64,000 bases of DNA from a virus, in IMG/VR virus record IMGVR_UViG_3300032050_000009, positions 62,001 to 126,000 of that record; one strand, written 5' to 3'. Numbering within the stretch: the stretch's first letter is position 1; the number at the start of each line of letters is the position of its first letter. Shown here one piece after another: positions 16,755 through 25,519 of this stretch. The translations under genes were made by a program, and so were the position numbers. Under the pieces are notes generated by a model. The model worked only from the letters and a program-made list of their open reading frames with translations. It had not been told where the DNA came from and ran no database searches.

Positions 16755-19562
16755 ATGACAAGTCAAGAAGAAATCAAAGCGTTTCTAGAAGGAAACGACC
16801 CTGAAGAGCACATCGTTGCCATAGAATTTGATTACGTTTCAGATTCTATATATAAAATCAAAGAAGTACCTGGTAAAGGTAAAGAAATCAAAAAAGACAC
16901 ATTCGTTGCATTTGCGTGGGTCGGAGACCTACGAGGTTTAAATTTTTATCAGTCATCAAAGGCATTACAGAAAGAAGCTATGTCTAAGTATGGAATTATG
17001 ATTGATAAACTTGAGACAGGCGGTAATGAACGAATGGAAGAAGGTTTAAAGTATATGGTTAAATCCTTAAAGGGTTATCGTTCTTTAATTCAATTCTTCC
17101 GTGATGGGGGTGTTGACCCTTGGGGTGAAAGAACAAAAGACCTAATTATGATTTTACCACCAACCGAACAATATCTTATATCGAGAGAAAAACGACTATT
17201 TAAAGGATACGACGAATACAATGATATTACGAGGTTTGTATTCGACTTAGAGACGACCGCACTCGAACCAAAAGACGGTCGTATCTTTATGATAGGTATC
17301 AAGACAAACAAAGGATACCAAAAAGTAATTGAGTGTTCTAATGAGGACGAGGAGAGACTAGGACTTGTAGAATTCTTCAACATCATAGATGAGTTAAAGC
17401 CTAGTATTTTGGGAGGTTACAATTCCGCGAACTTCGATTGGTATTGGATATTCGAACGTTGTAAGGCTCTGAACCTCGATATTAAAAGAATTTGTAAAAC
17501 ACTTAACCCAAAACATACAATAAAGGAAAGTGAGAACTTACTTAAACTCGCCAACGAAGTTGAAAGATACAATCAGGTTGGAATGTGGGGGTATAACGTA
17601 ATTGATATTATTCACTCAGTCCGTAGAGCACAAGCAATTAATTCAAGTATTAAGTCAGCGGGTTTGAAATATATCACTCAATATATTGACGCGGAATCCG
17701 AAGACCGAGTTTATATTGACCACACCGAGATTGGCCCGATGTATGCCAAAAAGGAAGAATATTGGTTAAACATTAAGAACGGAAAATACAAGAAAGCCAA
17801 CAATCCTGAATTTAATTATTTAGATACAAGATTTCCTGGCACATACATTAAGACAACAGGTGATGATATTGTAGAGAGGTATCTCGACGATGACTTGGAG
17901 GAAACCTTACTTGTTGACGAAGAATTTAACCAAGGAACATTCCTACTTGCATCCCTTGTACCAACGACCTATGAGAGGGTATCTACTATGGGTACGGCAA
18001 CACTTTGGAAAATGTTGATGCTTGCTTGGAGTTACAAACACAAACTTGCAATTCCAAAAAAACAATCAAAAACGGATTTTGTTGGCGGATTGTCACGACT
18101 ATTAAAGGTTGGTTACTCTACAAAAGTATTGAAGCTTGACTACTCGTCACTTTATCCTTCAATCCAACTTGTACACGATGTGTTTCCTGATTGTGACATT
18201 ACAGGCGCAATGAAGGGTATGTTATCTTACTTCCGTAATTCTCGTATCATGTATAAGAACTTGGCGGCAGAATGGTATGATAAAGATAAAAAGACATCTT
18301 TAAAGTATGACCGTAAACAACTTCCGATTAAGATTTTCATCAACTCAATGTTCGGAGCTTTGTCGGCCCCACAAGTATTTGCGTGGGGTGATATGTATAT
18401 GGGAGAACAGATTACTTGTACTGGTAGACAATACCTTCGTATGATGATTAAGTTCTTTATGAAAAAAGGTTATACCCCACTTGTAATGGATACTGACGGT
18501 GTTAACTTTTCAAAACCTGAAGGTGTGGAGGATAGAGTTTATATCGGTAAAGGTTTAAACTGGAAAGTTAAGGAGGGTAAAGAATATCGTGGGGACGACG
18601 CAGATGTTGCCGAGTTTAACGACACATTTATGAGAGGTGAGATGGCATTAGATACTGATGGAACTTGGCCATCGTGTATCAATCTTGCTCGTAAGAATTA
18701 CGCGGTTATGGATGCCAAGGGTAAGATTAAACTCACGGGTAATACAATTAAGTCAAAGAAACTTCCACTTTACATTGAGGACTTTTTGGACAAGGGTGTT
18801 AAACAATTACTAGAGGGTAAGGGTCAAGAATTTATCGAATGGTATTATGAGTATGTTCAAAAAATCTATAACAAACAAATCCCACTTATGAAGATTGCCC
18901 AAAGAGCGAAAGTTAAATTGTCTATTGATGATTATAGAAAACGCTCAAAGGAAAAAACAAAAGCGGGTAATGAAATGTCGAGAATGGCACATATGGAACT
19001 TGCAATTCGTGATAATGTGGCAGTCAATCTTGGTGATGTGATTTACTATGTTAATAACGGTATTAAGGCTTCACACGGAGATGTTCAGAAAGTTAATAAA
19101 CCTAAAAAGGGTTGGTCAGATGAAACAAAAGAACAACATCTAAAAGAATTTGGTAAACCATTAAATGACAGTATTAATTCAATCATACAATTAAACTGTT
19201 ATAGGATTGAGCCATCAGATTTGGAAAACAATCCTGAAATGACAGGTGATTATAATGTACCAAGAGCGATTGCAACATTTAACAAACGAATTGAACCACT
19301 ACTTGTGGTATTCAAACAGGAAGTTCGCGATGGTTTGATTGTTGATAATCCTGAGGAAAGAATGTTCTTTACGAAAGACCAATCAGAACTAATTAATGGT
19401 TTACCGTTTGAAAAAGGTGACCAAGATACTTTGGAAGAAGTTTTGACAATATCAGAACCTGAAATGAAGTATTGGGAAAAACGAGGATTACATCCTGATT
19501 ATATGTATGAATTGGCGGATAAAGGGTGGGAAGAAAAATTAATTCAGTTTGAGTCCGTCTGA
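16755..19562 (+). CDS. gp43: Family B DNA polymerase with 3'-5' exonuclease (T4 gp43-like)
   Basis: 935 residues, close to T4 gp43 (898). The exonuclease domain shows Exo I as FVFDLETTALEP (D164, E166) and Exo II as GGYNSANFDWYW (D228). Polymerase motif A is KLDYSSLYPSIQL (D462), motif B is KQLPIKIFINSMFGALSA, and motif C is VMDTDGVNF (D579, D581), a variant of the usual YGDTDS in which the first positions are changed. It replicates the phage genome together with the SSB, helicase and recombinase encoded at 47205-52239. It stands alone between the adhesin/protease genes and a convergent minus-strand block, whose last gene overlaps its 3' end by 24 bases. Clamp and loader genes are not in the window. 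Confidence 0.95.
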   Translation: MTSQEEIKAFLEGNDPEEHIVAIEFDYVSDSIYKIKEVPGKGKEIKKDTFVAFAWVGDLRGLNFYQSSKALQKEAMSKYGIMIDKLETGGNERMEEGLKYMVKSLKGYRSLIQFFRDGGVDPWGERTKDLIMILPPTEQYLISREKRLFKGYDEYNDITRFVFDLETTALEPKDGRIFMIGIKTNKGYQKVIECSNEDEERLGLVEFFNIIDELKPSILGGYNSANFDWYWIFERCKALNLDIKRICKTLNPKHTIKESENLLKLANEVERYNQVGMWGYNVIDIIHSVRRAQAINSSIKSAGLKYITQYIDAESEDRVYIDHTEIGPMYAKKEEYWLNIKNGKYKKANNPEFNYLDTRFPGTYIKTTGDDIVERYLDDDLEETLLVDEEFNQGTFLLASLVPTTYERVSTMGTATLWKMLMLAWSYKHKLAIPKKQSKTDFVGGLSRLLKVGYSTKVLKLDYSSLYPSIQLVHDVFPDCDITGAMKGMLSYFRNSRIMYKNLAAEWYDKDKKTSLKYDRKQLPIKIFINSMFGALSAPQVFAWGDMYMGEQITCTGRQYLRMMIKFFMKKGYTPLVMDTDGVNFSKPEGVEDRVYIGKGLNWKVKEGKEYRGDDADVAEFNDTFMRGEMALDTDGTWPSCINLARKNYAVMDAKGKIKLTGNTIKSKKLPLYIEDFLDKGVKQLLEGKGQEFIEWYYEYVQKIYNKQIPLMKIAQRAKVKLSIDDYRKRSKEKTKAGNEMSRMAHMELAIRDNVAVNLGDVIYYVNNGIKASHGDVQKVNKPKKGWSDETKEQHLKEFGKPLNDSINSIIQLNCYRIEPSDLENNPEMTGDYNVPRAIATFNKRIEPLLVVFKQEVRDGLIVDNPEERMFFTKDQSELINGLPFEKGDQDTLEEVLTISEPEMKYWEKRGLHPDYMYELADKGWEEKLIQFESV

Positions 19563-19856
19563 AGATATAATGTACCAAATATTGTTTAGTTTCAATAGAT
19601 GAACACATGACCCTTTTTCTAATAAAATTTCATCATATTCTTCATCTATTTTATTTTCGGTACATGAAACAATCACAGGAGATAATGATTTAATTGTTAT
19701 TTCATTAGTTTTTTTATTATCTAAAACAACTTTATCCACTGTATTTTTAACCAAAATAAATTCTTCATCACTCGTCCAATATACAGGCTCCTCAACAATT
19801 TTTTTAATTGTGTAAACTTTTTGCCCCACTTGTTTTCGTAAAAATTTATTATCCAT
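19539..19856 (-). CDS. Hypothetical protein (105 aa)
   Basis: I take the ATG at 19856, one base after the gp13 stop, giving MDNKFLRKQVGQKVYTI; a longer reading from 19922 would lie inside gp13. The protein is beta-rich with short charged turns (VEEPVYWTSDEEFILVKNT, and HLLKLNNIWYIISSDGLKLN at the end) and has the look of a small SH3-like or OB-like barrel, though I recognise no family. It is cotranscribed behind the neck gene and its end overlaps the polymerase gene convergently. A head-tail or virion accessory role is plausible only by location. Confidence 0.6.
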   Translation of the reverse strand: MDNKFLRKQVGQKVYTIKKIVEEPVYWTSDEEFILVKNTVDKVVLDNKKTNEITIKSLSPVIVSCTENKIDEEYDEILLEKGSCVHLLKLNNIWYIISSDGLKLN

Positions 19857-19857
19857 A

Positions 19858-20979
19858 TTAAATAACGTATATTTGTCTCGGCATTGCTGTAAATTTCTTT
19901 TGTTTGTTAAGATTTTCGGCAATCAATGCCTCTCTTTCCATTACTTTTTCAGGTTTCAATCTTGTCAAACGACCTTCAGCTCCGATTAATTCTTCAATTA
20001 ATTTTGATTTTTCATCTTTAGCCTCAGTGGCCAATGAAGCGTAGTCCATTGTTAATTCAGAATCAGGAGTTTTAATGTTACCACTAAACTTACCTCTTAC
20101 TCTTGATAAAGTTTCTTTTGCATATGCGAAAAACCACCTACGAACCCATATTTGAGATGGATTATTTAGGTCAATCCAATTTATTTTTTCAAAAGGTACA
20201 TCAGATGGTAACTTAATAATATCAGGATTGTCCTTTAAACATTTATCTCTATCGGCACCCTCAACATCATAATACCAATACCATACTTTTCCTCTCATTA
20301 GGGTGGCGTTACCGAAATCAAATTTACCTCCAGGTGTATTCATAAGATGTAACGCCTTTTTACCTTCAGGTAATGCGGTTACTCTATATGTTAAATCTCC
20401 AGCAATGATTCTTCTTTGAATGTTGATTTCTTGCATTCTTAATAACATGTCGAATGCTGGCATCATAAAGTATGACCCTGAATAACCCATCTGAGAATAA
20501 CCCGCGGGTCCACCTAATCCAACACCACCTAAGGCTCCAAATGACCAAGGGTCAAATAGTAAATTATTTAACTCGGCCGGAGTAAACCATAAAAGTTCAT
20601 TAAGTTCTCTATTAGCGGGAATTTCATAAATTTGTTGATTTGGTTGTAGTTGGACATAATCCTTCTTTAACACAGAATCACCTCCTGTCTGTAAACCAAC
20701 TATCTTAGAATAGGCATAGGTATATCTTTCTTCATAGTCTAAACTTTTTGTAATAAAAGCCTTTGACAAAGACTGAGTATCTAAATTAAGTCCATATAAC
20801 GAGGACCATTGTGACTCTATTAACCAATCTTGTACATATTGTGAATAATCATCAATAGATAATTCTAACAAAGAGTCTAATTGTTCGTCCTCAAGTTCCA
20901 CACTTCTAAGTGGGGCACCTAACAAGTGTCTTAATCTCTTATAGAGCTCACTTCTATATGGTTCTTCAATTATGGCCAT
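19858..20979 (-). CDS. gp13: Neck protein, T4 gp13-like
   Basis: A 373-residue protein with the gp13 hallmark N-terminus: YKRLRHLLGAPLRSVEL and EDEQLDSLLELSIDDYSQYV, followed by WLIESQW. Related gp13 proteins of marine T4-like phages have the same 'LGAP...EDEQLD...DYSQYVQ' start. The middle is rich in Gly, Met and Tyr (GGVGLGGPAGYSQMGYSG). The C-terminus holds WVRRWFFAYAKETLSRVRGKFSG and LIGAEGRLTRLKPEK. In T4, gp13 with gp14 closes the head and forms the tail-attachment site. T4 gp13 is 309 residues, so this is somewhat longer. A late-promoter-like octamer lies 15 bases upstream. Its gp14 partner is nearby on the opposite strand (23646). Confidence 0.75.
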   Translation of the reverse strand: MAIIEEPYRSELYKRLRHLLGAPLRSVELEDEQLDSLLELSIDDYSQYVQDWLIESQWSSLYGLNLDTQSLSKAFITKSLDYEERYTYAYSKIVGLQTGGDSVLKKDYVQLQPNQQIYEIPANRELNELLWFTPAELNNLLFDPWSFGALGGVGLGGPAGYSQMGYSGSYFMMPAFDMLLRMQEINIQRRIIAGDLTYRVTALPEGKKALHLMNTPGGKFDFGNATLMRGKVWYWYYDVEGADRDKCLKDNPDIIKLPSDVPFEKINWIDLNNPSQIWVRRWFFAYAKETLSRVRGKFSGNIKTPDSELTMDYASLATEAKDEKSKLIEELIGAEGRLTRLKPEKVMEREALIAENLNKQKKFTAMPRQIYVI

Positions 20980-20994
20980 TGATTTGTTTATTAT

Positions 20995-21002
20995 ATAAAT
21001 AT
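20995..21002 (-). promoter_or_regulatory. Late-promoter-like octamer ATATTTAT (minus strand)
   Basis: On the minus strand ATATTTAT ends 15 bases before the gp13 ATG (20979). Finding the motif in the minus orientation before a minus-strand gene supports it being directional. Confidence 0.5.
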
Positions 21003-21016
21003 TTACTTAAATAGAA

Positions 21017-21796
21017 TTATTTTTGACCAAAGTTTACAGGTCCTTTTATACTCTCTAAAATTTGGGTTTTTGTGGTCTTTACTGACTCATTAGTTTCCTT
21101 ATCAGTTTTCAACTTGTAAAGTTCATTTACAAATTGCCAATTTACTACATCCCAAAAATTTTTAATATACTCGTCTCTTTTACTTTGGTATTTTAGATAA
21201 TACGCATGTTCCCAAAGGTCCAAACCTAGCAAAGGATATCCACCATCAATAACATTCATAAGTGGATTATCTTGATTGGCGGTTGACATAATCTTTAATT
21301 TATTATTCTTGGTTAAGATTAACCAAACCCATCCCGAACCAAATCTATCTTTAGCAGTTTCCTCAAATTCTTGTTTGAACTCATTAACACTACCAAAATG
21401 TTTTTTAATTTTTTCTATAACTTCACCTTCGGCCTTTTGTTTTTTTGGTGACAACATTTTCCAAAACATTGCATGATTAAAAGCCCCACCGGCGTTATTT
21501 CTAATTTTGTTATTATATCTACTTATTGATTTTACAATTTCCTCGAGTTCAACATCACCATAATCTTTTTTTGACAAAGCGTCGTTTAATTTTTTGACAT
21601 ATGTTTTGTAGTGATTGTTATAATGAACATCCATTGTTTTAGAATCAATGAAATTTTTTAAAGAAGAATATGAATATGGTAATTTATCGATACCAATTCG
21701 TTTCATTTCAGTTATAAGAAAGTTTTGATTATCTTTCTTTTCTTGTAAAATAATTTCTTCCTTAAGTAATTCGGCTTTAGACTCTAAGTTTTTCAT
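21017..21796 (-). CDS. sodA: Superoxide dismutase, Fe/Mn family, Mn-type residues
   Basis: 259 residues from the ATG at 21796. All four metal ligands are present: His58 in DVHYNNHYKTYV, His108 in NNAGGAFNHAMFW, and Asp193 and His197 in LDLWEHAYYLKYQ. The second-shell Gln that separates Mn- from Fe-type enzymes is in the Mn position (Gln175 in STANQDNPLM, with Gly in NNAGG), so Mn or cambialistic use is predicted. It converts superoxide to peroxide and oxygen. There is no signal peptide; the N-terminal ~40 residues are an extra charged helix absent from typical ~200-residue SODs. It sits between gp13 and a helicase gene with its own late-promoter-like octamer, so late expression or virion association is possible. 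Family call is very strong. Confidence 0.93.
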   Translation of the reverse strand: MKNLESKAELLKEEIILQEKKDNQNFLITEMKRIGIDKLPYSYSSLKNFIDSKTMDVHYNNHYKTYVKKLNDALSKKDYGDVELEEIVKSISRYNNKIRNNAGGAFNHAMFWKMLSPKKQKAEGEVIEKIKKHFGSVNEFKQEFEETAKDRFGSGWVWLILTKNNKLKIMSTANQDNPLMNVIDGGYPLLGLDLWEHAYYLKYQSKRDEYIKNFWDVVNWQFVNELYKLKTDKETNESVKTTKTQILESIKGPVNFGQK

Positions 21797-21813
21797 CAAG
21801 ATATTTTATAGAT

Positions 21814-21821
21814 ATAAATAT
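21814..21821 (-). promoter_or_regulatory. Late-promoter-like octamer ATATTTAT before the SOD gene (minus strand)
   Basis: ATATTTAT on the minus strand lies 17 bases before the SOD ATG at 21796, in the gap after the helicase gene. Confidence 0.5.
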
Positions 21822-21833
21822 CTCATTTTAGAC

Positions 21834-23573
21834 TTATAAACGAGAGTTTATTCTATTCATCAATTCTTCTATAAAATCAGCCTTATCCAAATTATCCCCC
21901 ATAACAGTATCGATTATATTTTTCTTTTTGGATAACATGTCATAAATAACCCCTTCAATCGTGTTGTCAAAAATTGGATAATAAACGGATACTGAATTTT
22001 TTTGACCGTATCTATAAGCTCTATCTTCGGCTTGTTGATGATGAGCGGGAACGAAAGATAGGTCGTTGAATATAACCGCCTCGGCAGCGGTCAAGGTTAA
22101 ACCAACTCCTGCAGCCAACAAATTACCCACGAATACTTTAATCTTATCGTTCTCTTGAAATTGGTCAACGGCATGTTGTCTCATTGGTTTACTTGTTGAC
22201 CCATCTAAACGAACCGCTTGTTTACCAAAATGGTCGGCAATTTTATTTAATGTGTCAGTAAAGTTGGTAAAGACTATAACTTTTTTATCTTGGTCAATAA
22301 TATTTTGAATTAATTCTATGGTATCTGAGACTTTTTCATCGGCAATTGTTTGTCTTACTTTCATTAACTTGTTAAATTGAACAGTTAATGATGATGATTC
22401 GTCTTTTCTATTTTCATACCAATTGTAATAATCACCCATCAACTCCTCATAAACTTTTGACTTTAATCTGAGATATACAGGAGAAATAATTTTATCGGGT
22501 AAATCTAAAACTTCAGTTTTTAATCTCCTGAGAACCTGTCGAGAAGTCCTATCTCTTAATTCCTCCAAATTTGAAGCCCCTGTAACATTCCAAACTTTTC
22601 TATTTCCGGCCTTAAATTGATATCCTTGACAATATCTTATGGCGTAGGCCATCCAATTTTGAGCAACGGGACTATCAATTAAACTTAATAGGTTAAAATA
22701 ATTCATCGGACGAGATGTCATTGGAGTTCCCGTTAACAACCACAGTCTTTTTACATTTTTGGCAAAACTATTAATCAATTTGGTTCTTTGAGCTTGAACA
22801 TTTTGAACATAGTGAGCCTCATCTATTATAATTAAATCAAAATTTCCTTGGGTTATAGGTGAATTTTGTTTGTCTTTTAAATCATAAAAATTCTTTATGA
22901 TATCATAGTTAACAATCACAAAATCATGTTCTAATGAGAAGTTTTTTCCCTCCGCAATATAAACACTCCTATCAGTGTAGTTTTGAATCTCTCTCATCCA
23001 ATTAATTTTGAGAGATGCGGGACATATTATTAATACTTTTTGAATACCCGTCTCTAACGCGGCAATAATTGTTGCGGTGGTTTTACCCAATCCCATGTCG
23101 TCAGCCAAAATAAACCTTGTACTACCAACCAATTTTTCAATAGCAATTTTCTGATGTTCTAAAGCGGGTCTATGTTTATACTTTTCATAGTCAACTGTAA
23201 CATCTTTAATAACGTGCGTTTTAATTATGGCACCTTTGGGTAACCAAAAATCGTGAAGAGTTTCCCCCGAAAAAACTTTACCCCATACATGATATGATTT
23301 TTCTTTTTCAACTAATAGTTTCTCAATCCACAATTCAGTAGGTATTTCAGAATAAAGTTTTTCATCGGCAATTTTCTTAGCAAAATATGGGTCCAAATCA
23401 ACCCATTTTTTAGCCACTTTCGGAACAACGTCATGATAAGTTGTAATATATTCAGATTGGGCTCTTGTAGGGTAAAACTTTTTGTTTGATTCTTTTTGAG
23501 TTTTTAATCTTAAAATATAATTGTTAGCACCCGAATACGACTCTAAAATATTCAGAGCTCTATTTTCAATCAT
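21834..23573 (-). CDS. SNF2-family (SMARCAL1/HARP-like) helicase/ATPase
   Basis: 579 residues from the ATG at 23573; an ORF extending to 23654 overlaps the divergent neck gene and begins with a hydrophobic tail, so I prefer the shorter start. Motif I is ADDMGLGKTTATI, motif Ia ICPASLKINWMREI, motif II IIDEAHYVQN, motif III LTGTPMTSRP. The second RecA lobe has VFTNFTDTLNKIADHFG, VRLDGSTS, VFVGNLLAAGVGLTLTAAE and motif VI HQQAEDRAYRYGQK, which is diagnostic of SNF2 proteins of the annealing-helicase kind. T4 phages usually carry UvsW instead; this may fill the same recombination/fork-remodelling role (inference). It is divergent from the gp14 gene. Confidence 0.88.
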   Translation of the reverse strand: MIENRALNILESYSGANNYILRLKTQKESNKKFYPTRAQSEYITTYHDVVPKVAKKWVDLDPYFAKKIADEKLYSEIPTELWIEKLLVEKEKSYHVWGKVFSGETLHDFWLPKGAIIKTHVIKDVTVDYEKYKHRPALEHQKIAIEKLVGSTRFILADDMGLGKTTATIIAALETGIQKVLIICPASLKINWMREIQNYTDRSVYIAEGKNFSLEHDFVIVNYDIIKNFYDLKDKQNSPITQGNFDLIIIDEAHYVQNVQAQRTKLINSFAKNVKRLWLLTGTPMTSRPMNYFNLLSLIDSPVAQNWMAYAIRYCQGYQFKAGNRKVWNVTGASNLEELRDRTSRQVLRRLKTEVLDLPDKIISPVYLRLKSKVYEELMGDYYNWYENRKDESSSLTVQFNKLMKVRQTIADEKVSDTIELIQNIIDQDKKVIVFTNFTDTLNKIADHFGKQAVRLDGSTSKPMRQHAVDQFQENDKIKVFVGNLLAAGVGLTLTAAEAVIFNDLSFVPAHHQQAEDRAYRYGQKNSVSVYYPIFDNTIEGVIYDMLSKKKNIIDTVMGDNLDKADFIEELMNRINSRL

Positions 23574-23633
23574 ATTTTCTATTTGTCCTGTTTCCAAAAC
23601 AATCTTTAATGTTATAAAAATAGTAAAAATTAG

Positions 23634-23641
23634 ATATTTAT
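23634..23641 (+). promoter_or_regulatory. Late-promoter-like octamer ATATTTAT very close to the gp14 start
   Basis: The octamer ends only 4 bases before the ATG at 23646. If it acts like a -10 element, transcription would start at or inside the start codon, implying a leaderless message or a misplaced start. Confidence 0.45.
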
Positions 23642-23645
23642 CAAT

Positions 23646-24161
23646 ATGGGACAACCAAGAGTACCGATTTCAAGAATAGGTAAATTTTTCGGAGCGGAGG
23701 ATTATGACCTTGATATATCAATGGGAGAGGAATGGTTACATGGTGATATGAATTTCACATTGGTTTTGTATAGTGTTGATAGATATAAGACTAAAACCGA
23801 TGATGTTTATGGAGAAACTCTAACTGACGGTATAAAGTTTAATCCACCAGTTGAATTTAAGGCATTTGTTCAAATAATGGCTCCTGAGAATAAAAATTTG
23901 GGAACTTCTAAAATAGAACAAACGGAACCTGGTAATATTAAAATTTCAGTATATCAAAAACATTTGGAGGAACTTGGGATTGATATAAACTTTGGTGATT
24001 ACATTGGATATTATGAAACTGAATCACGAGTTAGATACTATACGGTTAATAATGATGGTCGTGTTGTTTCAGATAACAAACACACATACGCTGGATATTT
24101 ACCTTTTTATAGAACAATAACCGCATCACCTGTGACGGATAACGAATTTAGAGGATTATGA
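23646..24161 (+). CDS. gp14: Neck protein, T4 gp14-like
   Basis: 171 residues, shorter than T4 gp14 (256). Features resembling the phage gp14 family: VYGETLTDGIKFNPPVEFKA and FVQIMAPENKNLG, then ISVYQKHLEELGIDINFGDY and IGYYETESRVRYYTV, a beta-rich arrangement. In T4 gp14 joins gp13 in sealing the packaged head. The gene order neck-terminator-sheath-tube that follows supports the assignment. Its stop overlaps a 52-aa zinc-ribbon gene (ATGA), so it is translationally coupled. Confidence is moderate because identification relies on pattern and context. Confidence 0.6.
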   Translation: MGQPRVPISRIGKFFGAEDYDLDISMGEEWLHGDMNFTLVLYSVDRYKTKTDDVYGETLTDGIKFNPPVEFKAFVQIMAPENKNLGTSKIEQTEPGNIKISVYQKHLEELGIDINFGDYIGYYETESRVRYYTVNNDGRVVSDNKHTYAGYLPFYRTITASPVTDNEFRGL

Positions 24162-24316
24162 AAATAAAAATAACTGAATTACAATTACAAAAATTAACCG
24201 AAATGGTTGATTCAGAAAAAGTGGTTTGTGATGAGTGTGGGTGGTCGTGGAAATTATCAGAAGGAGGAGACGACCTTTATATCTGTCATAAATGTGGACA
24301 TAACAATGAAGAATAA
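24158..24316 (+). CDS. Small zinc-ribbon protein (52 aa)
   Basis: A 52-residue gene embedded by overlaps at both ends: ATGA with the gp14 stop and TAATG with the next gene. The product has two CxxC knuckles, CDECGWSW (about residue 24) and CHKCGHNN (about 43), typical of a treble-clef or ribbon zinc site. The N-terminus (MKIKITELQLQKLTEMVDSE) is a charged helix. It may recruit a nucleic acid or protein partner, or be a small transcription/assembly factor; nothing decides this. The coding potential is supported by the exact overlaps. Confidence 0.65.
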   Translation: MKIKITELQLQKLTEMVDSEKVVCDECGWSWKLSEGGDDLYICHKCGHNNEE

Positions 24317-25353
24317 TGCCATTACCTAAAAAAATTAAAAAACATATTCCTTTAACTCAACCTAAGACTTTATTAAGTAGGAGATATGAACTTGCTGAAA
24401 AAATTCAACAAGACGGGACATTTTTACCGAAGTCATTATTACATGCGGATTTGGATAAAGGATTTTTAGATTTTGTTAAAGATGAGTTAAAAACAATTGT
24501 TGATGGTAAAGTGGTCCCAATGGTTGACATTCTTATAACCACTCAAAATTGGGCTCAATTTACAGAAACTTGGAATTTCCAAAATTTAGATAAAAACGCG
24601 GAACCTCCATTCATTACAGTAGTCAGGGCACCTGAAGTTAAATTTGGAACGAATCCTGCGGTAATGTACAATATACCAAATAGAAAACAATATTTTTATG
24701 CTCAAGTTCCGACTTGGGACGGGAATAGACAAGGGTTCGATGTATATAAAATACCACAACCTGTTCCTGTAGATATAACTTATTCTGTGAAAATTATTTG
24801 TAATAGAATGAGAGAATTAAACTCATTCAATAAAAATGTCATAGAAAAATTTGCATCAAGACAGGCTTATCAGGTTATTAAAGGTCATTATATTCCAATT
24901 ATAATGGGTGAAATTTCTGATGAATCAGTTATGGAACTCGAGAAAAGAAAGTTTTATATACAAAATTATTCATTTACAATGTTAGGTTTTTTAATTGATG
25001 AGAATGAATTTGAGGTGTCACCCGCAATTTCAAGAGTTTTACAATTAACTGAAACTGAAAGAAAAGATGTTAGAAGGCAAAAGAAAAGAAATTCAAATCC
25101 TGATAGCACAACTATGAACATAGATTTTCCTGTGGATGTCGACATTTATACCAAAAAATTTGATTATTCAGTTAATGTCAATATTAGTAATCCTGTCAAT
25201 ATATCGTCATATTCGGTTTATATTAATGACAATTATTTTGGTGATGATGTTTTACAAATACAGATTAATAATGGGGACGTTTTAAAAATATCGGTAGTTA
25301 AATCAGATTACTATAGTCAAACATCTATGGTATTCAACAATCTTTTGGTTTAA
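24316..25353 (+). CDS. gp15: Tail terminator / sheath-stabilising protein, gp15-like (putative)
   Basis: 345 residues beginning MPLPKKIKKHIPLTQPKT. The middle part (VPVDITYSVKIICNRMREL, SRQAYQVIKGHYIPIIMGE and FYIQNYSFTMLGFLIDE) resembles tail-terminator/tail-completion proteins of T4-like phages, which close the tail tube and sheath at the head-proximal end. The last ~80 residues (VDVDIYTKKFDYSVNVNIS onward) form an extra Ig-like beta domain not expected in T4 gp15 (272 residues). Position between gp14 and the sheath fits gp15 exactly. It converges with a minus-strand RHH gene whose stop overlaps by 4 bases. Confidence 0.6.
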   Translation: MPLPKKIKKHIPLTQPKTLLSRRYELAEKIQQDGTFLPKSLLHADLDKGFLDFVKDELKTIVDGKVVPMVDILITTQNWAQFTETWNFQNLDKNAEPPFITVVRAPEVKFGTNPAVMYNIPNRKQYFYAQVPTWDGNRQGFDVYKIPQPVPVDITYSVKIICNRMRELNSFNKNVIEKFASRQAYQVIKGHYIPIIMGEISDESVMELEKRKFYIQNYSFTMLGFLIDENEFEVSPAISRVLQLTETERKDVRRQKKRNSNPDSTTMNIDFPVDVDIYTKKFDYSVNVNISNPVNISSYSVYINDNYFGDDVLQIQINNGDVLKISVVKSDYYSQTSMVFNNLLV

Positions 25354-25514
25354 TCCTCACCGTAAATATCTTTTTTTTCTTTACAGGTTTCAATAATAAG
25401 TTTCTCTAAAAACCTATAAATCTTAACTCCTTTCTTGTCACAATAATCTTTTAATAGTTTGTGAACATCTTTTGAAATCTTTAAATTCTTTATTTCTCGA
25501 CCGTTCTGCAACAT
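25350..25514 (-). CDS. Small ribbon-helix-helix protein (54 aa)
   Basis: Read on the minus strand from the ATG at 25514, the 54-residue product is MLQNGREIKNLKISKDVHKL and onward, ending YGED. It has a short basic strand (IKNLKIS), helix 1 (KDVHKLLKDYCDKKG) and helix 2 (YRFLEKLIIETCKEKK), the Arc/CopG arrangement. It sits between the tail terminator and sheath genes on the opposite strand, like an inserted regulator. A terminator-like hairpin lies between its upstream region and its ATG, suggesting attenuation. Target unknown. Confidence 0.65.
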   Translation of the reverse strand: MLQNGREIKNLKISKDVHKLLKDYCDKKGVKIYRFLEKLIIETCKEKKDIYGED

Positions 25515-25519
25515 AAGAT

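Noticed and set aside
21834-23573. Identity of the helicase as T4 UvsW
   Set aside because: Motif I and motif VI are of SNF2 type, not UvsW type.
23574-23654. N-terminal extension of the SNF2 helicase to 23654
   Set aside because: It overlaps the start of the divergent gp14 gene and encodes a hydrophobic tail unlike the family; the ATG at 23573 is more sensible.
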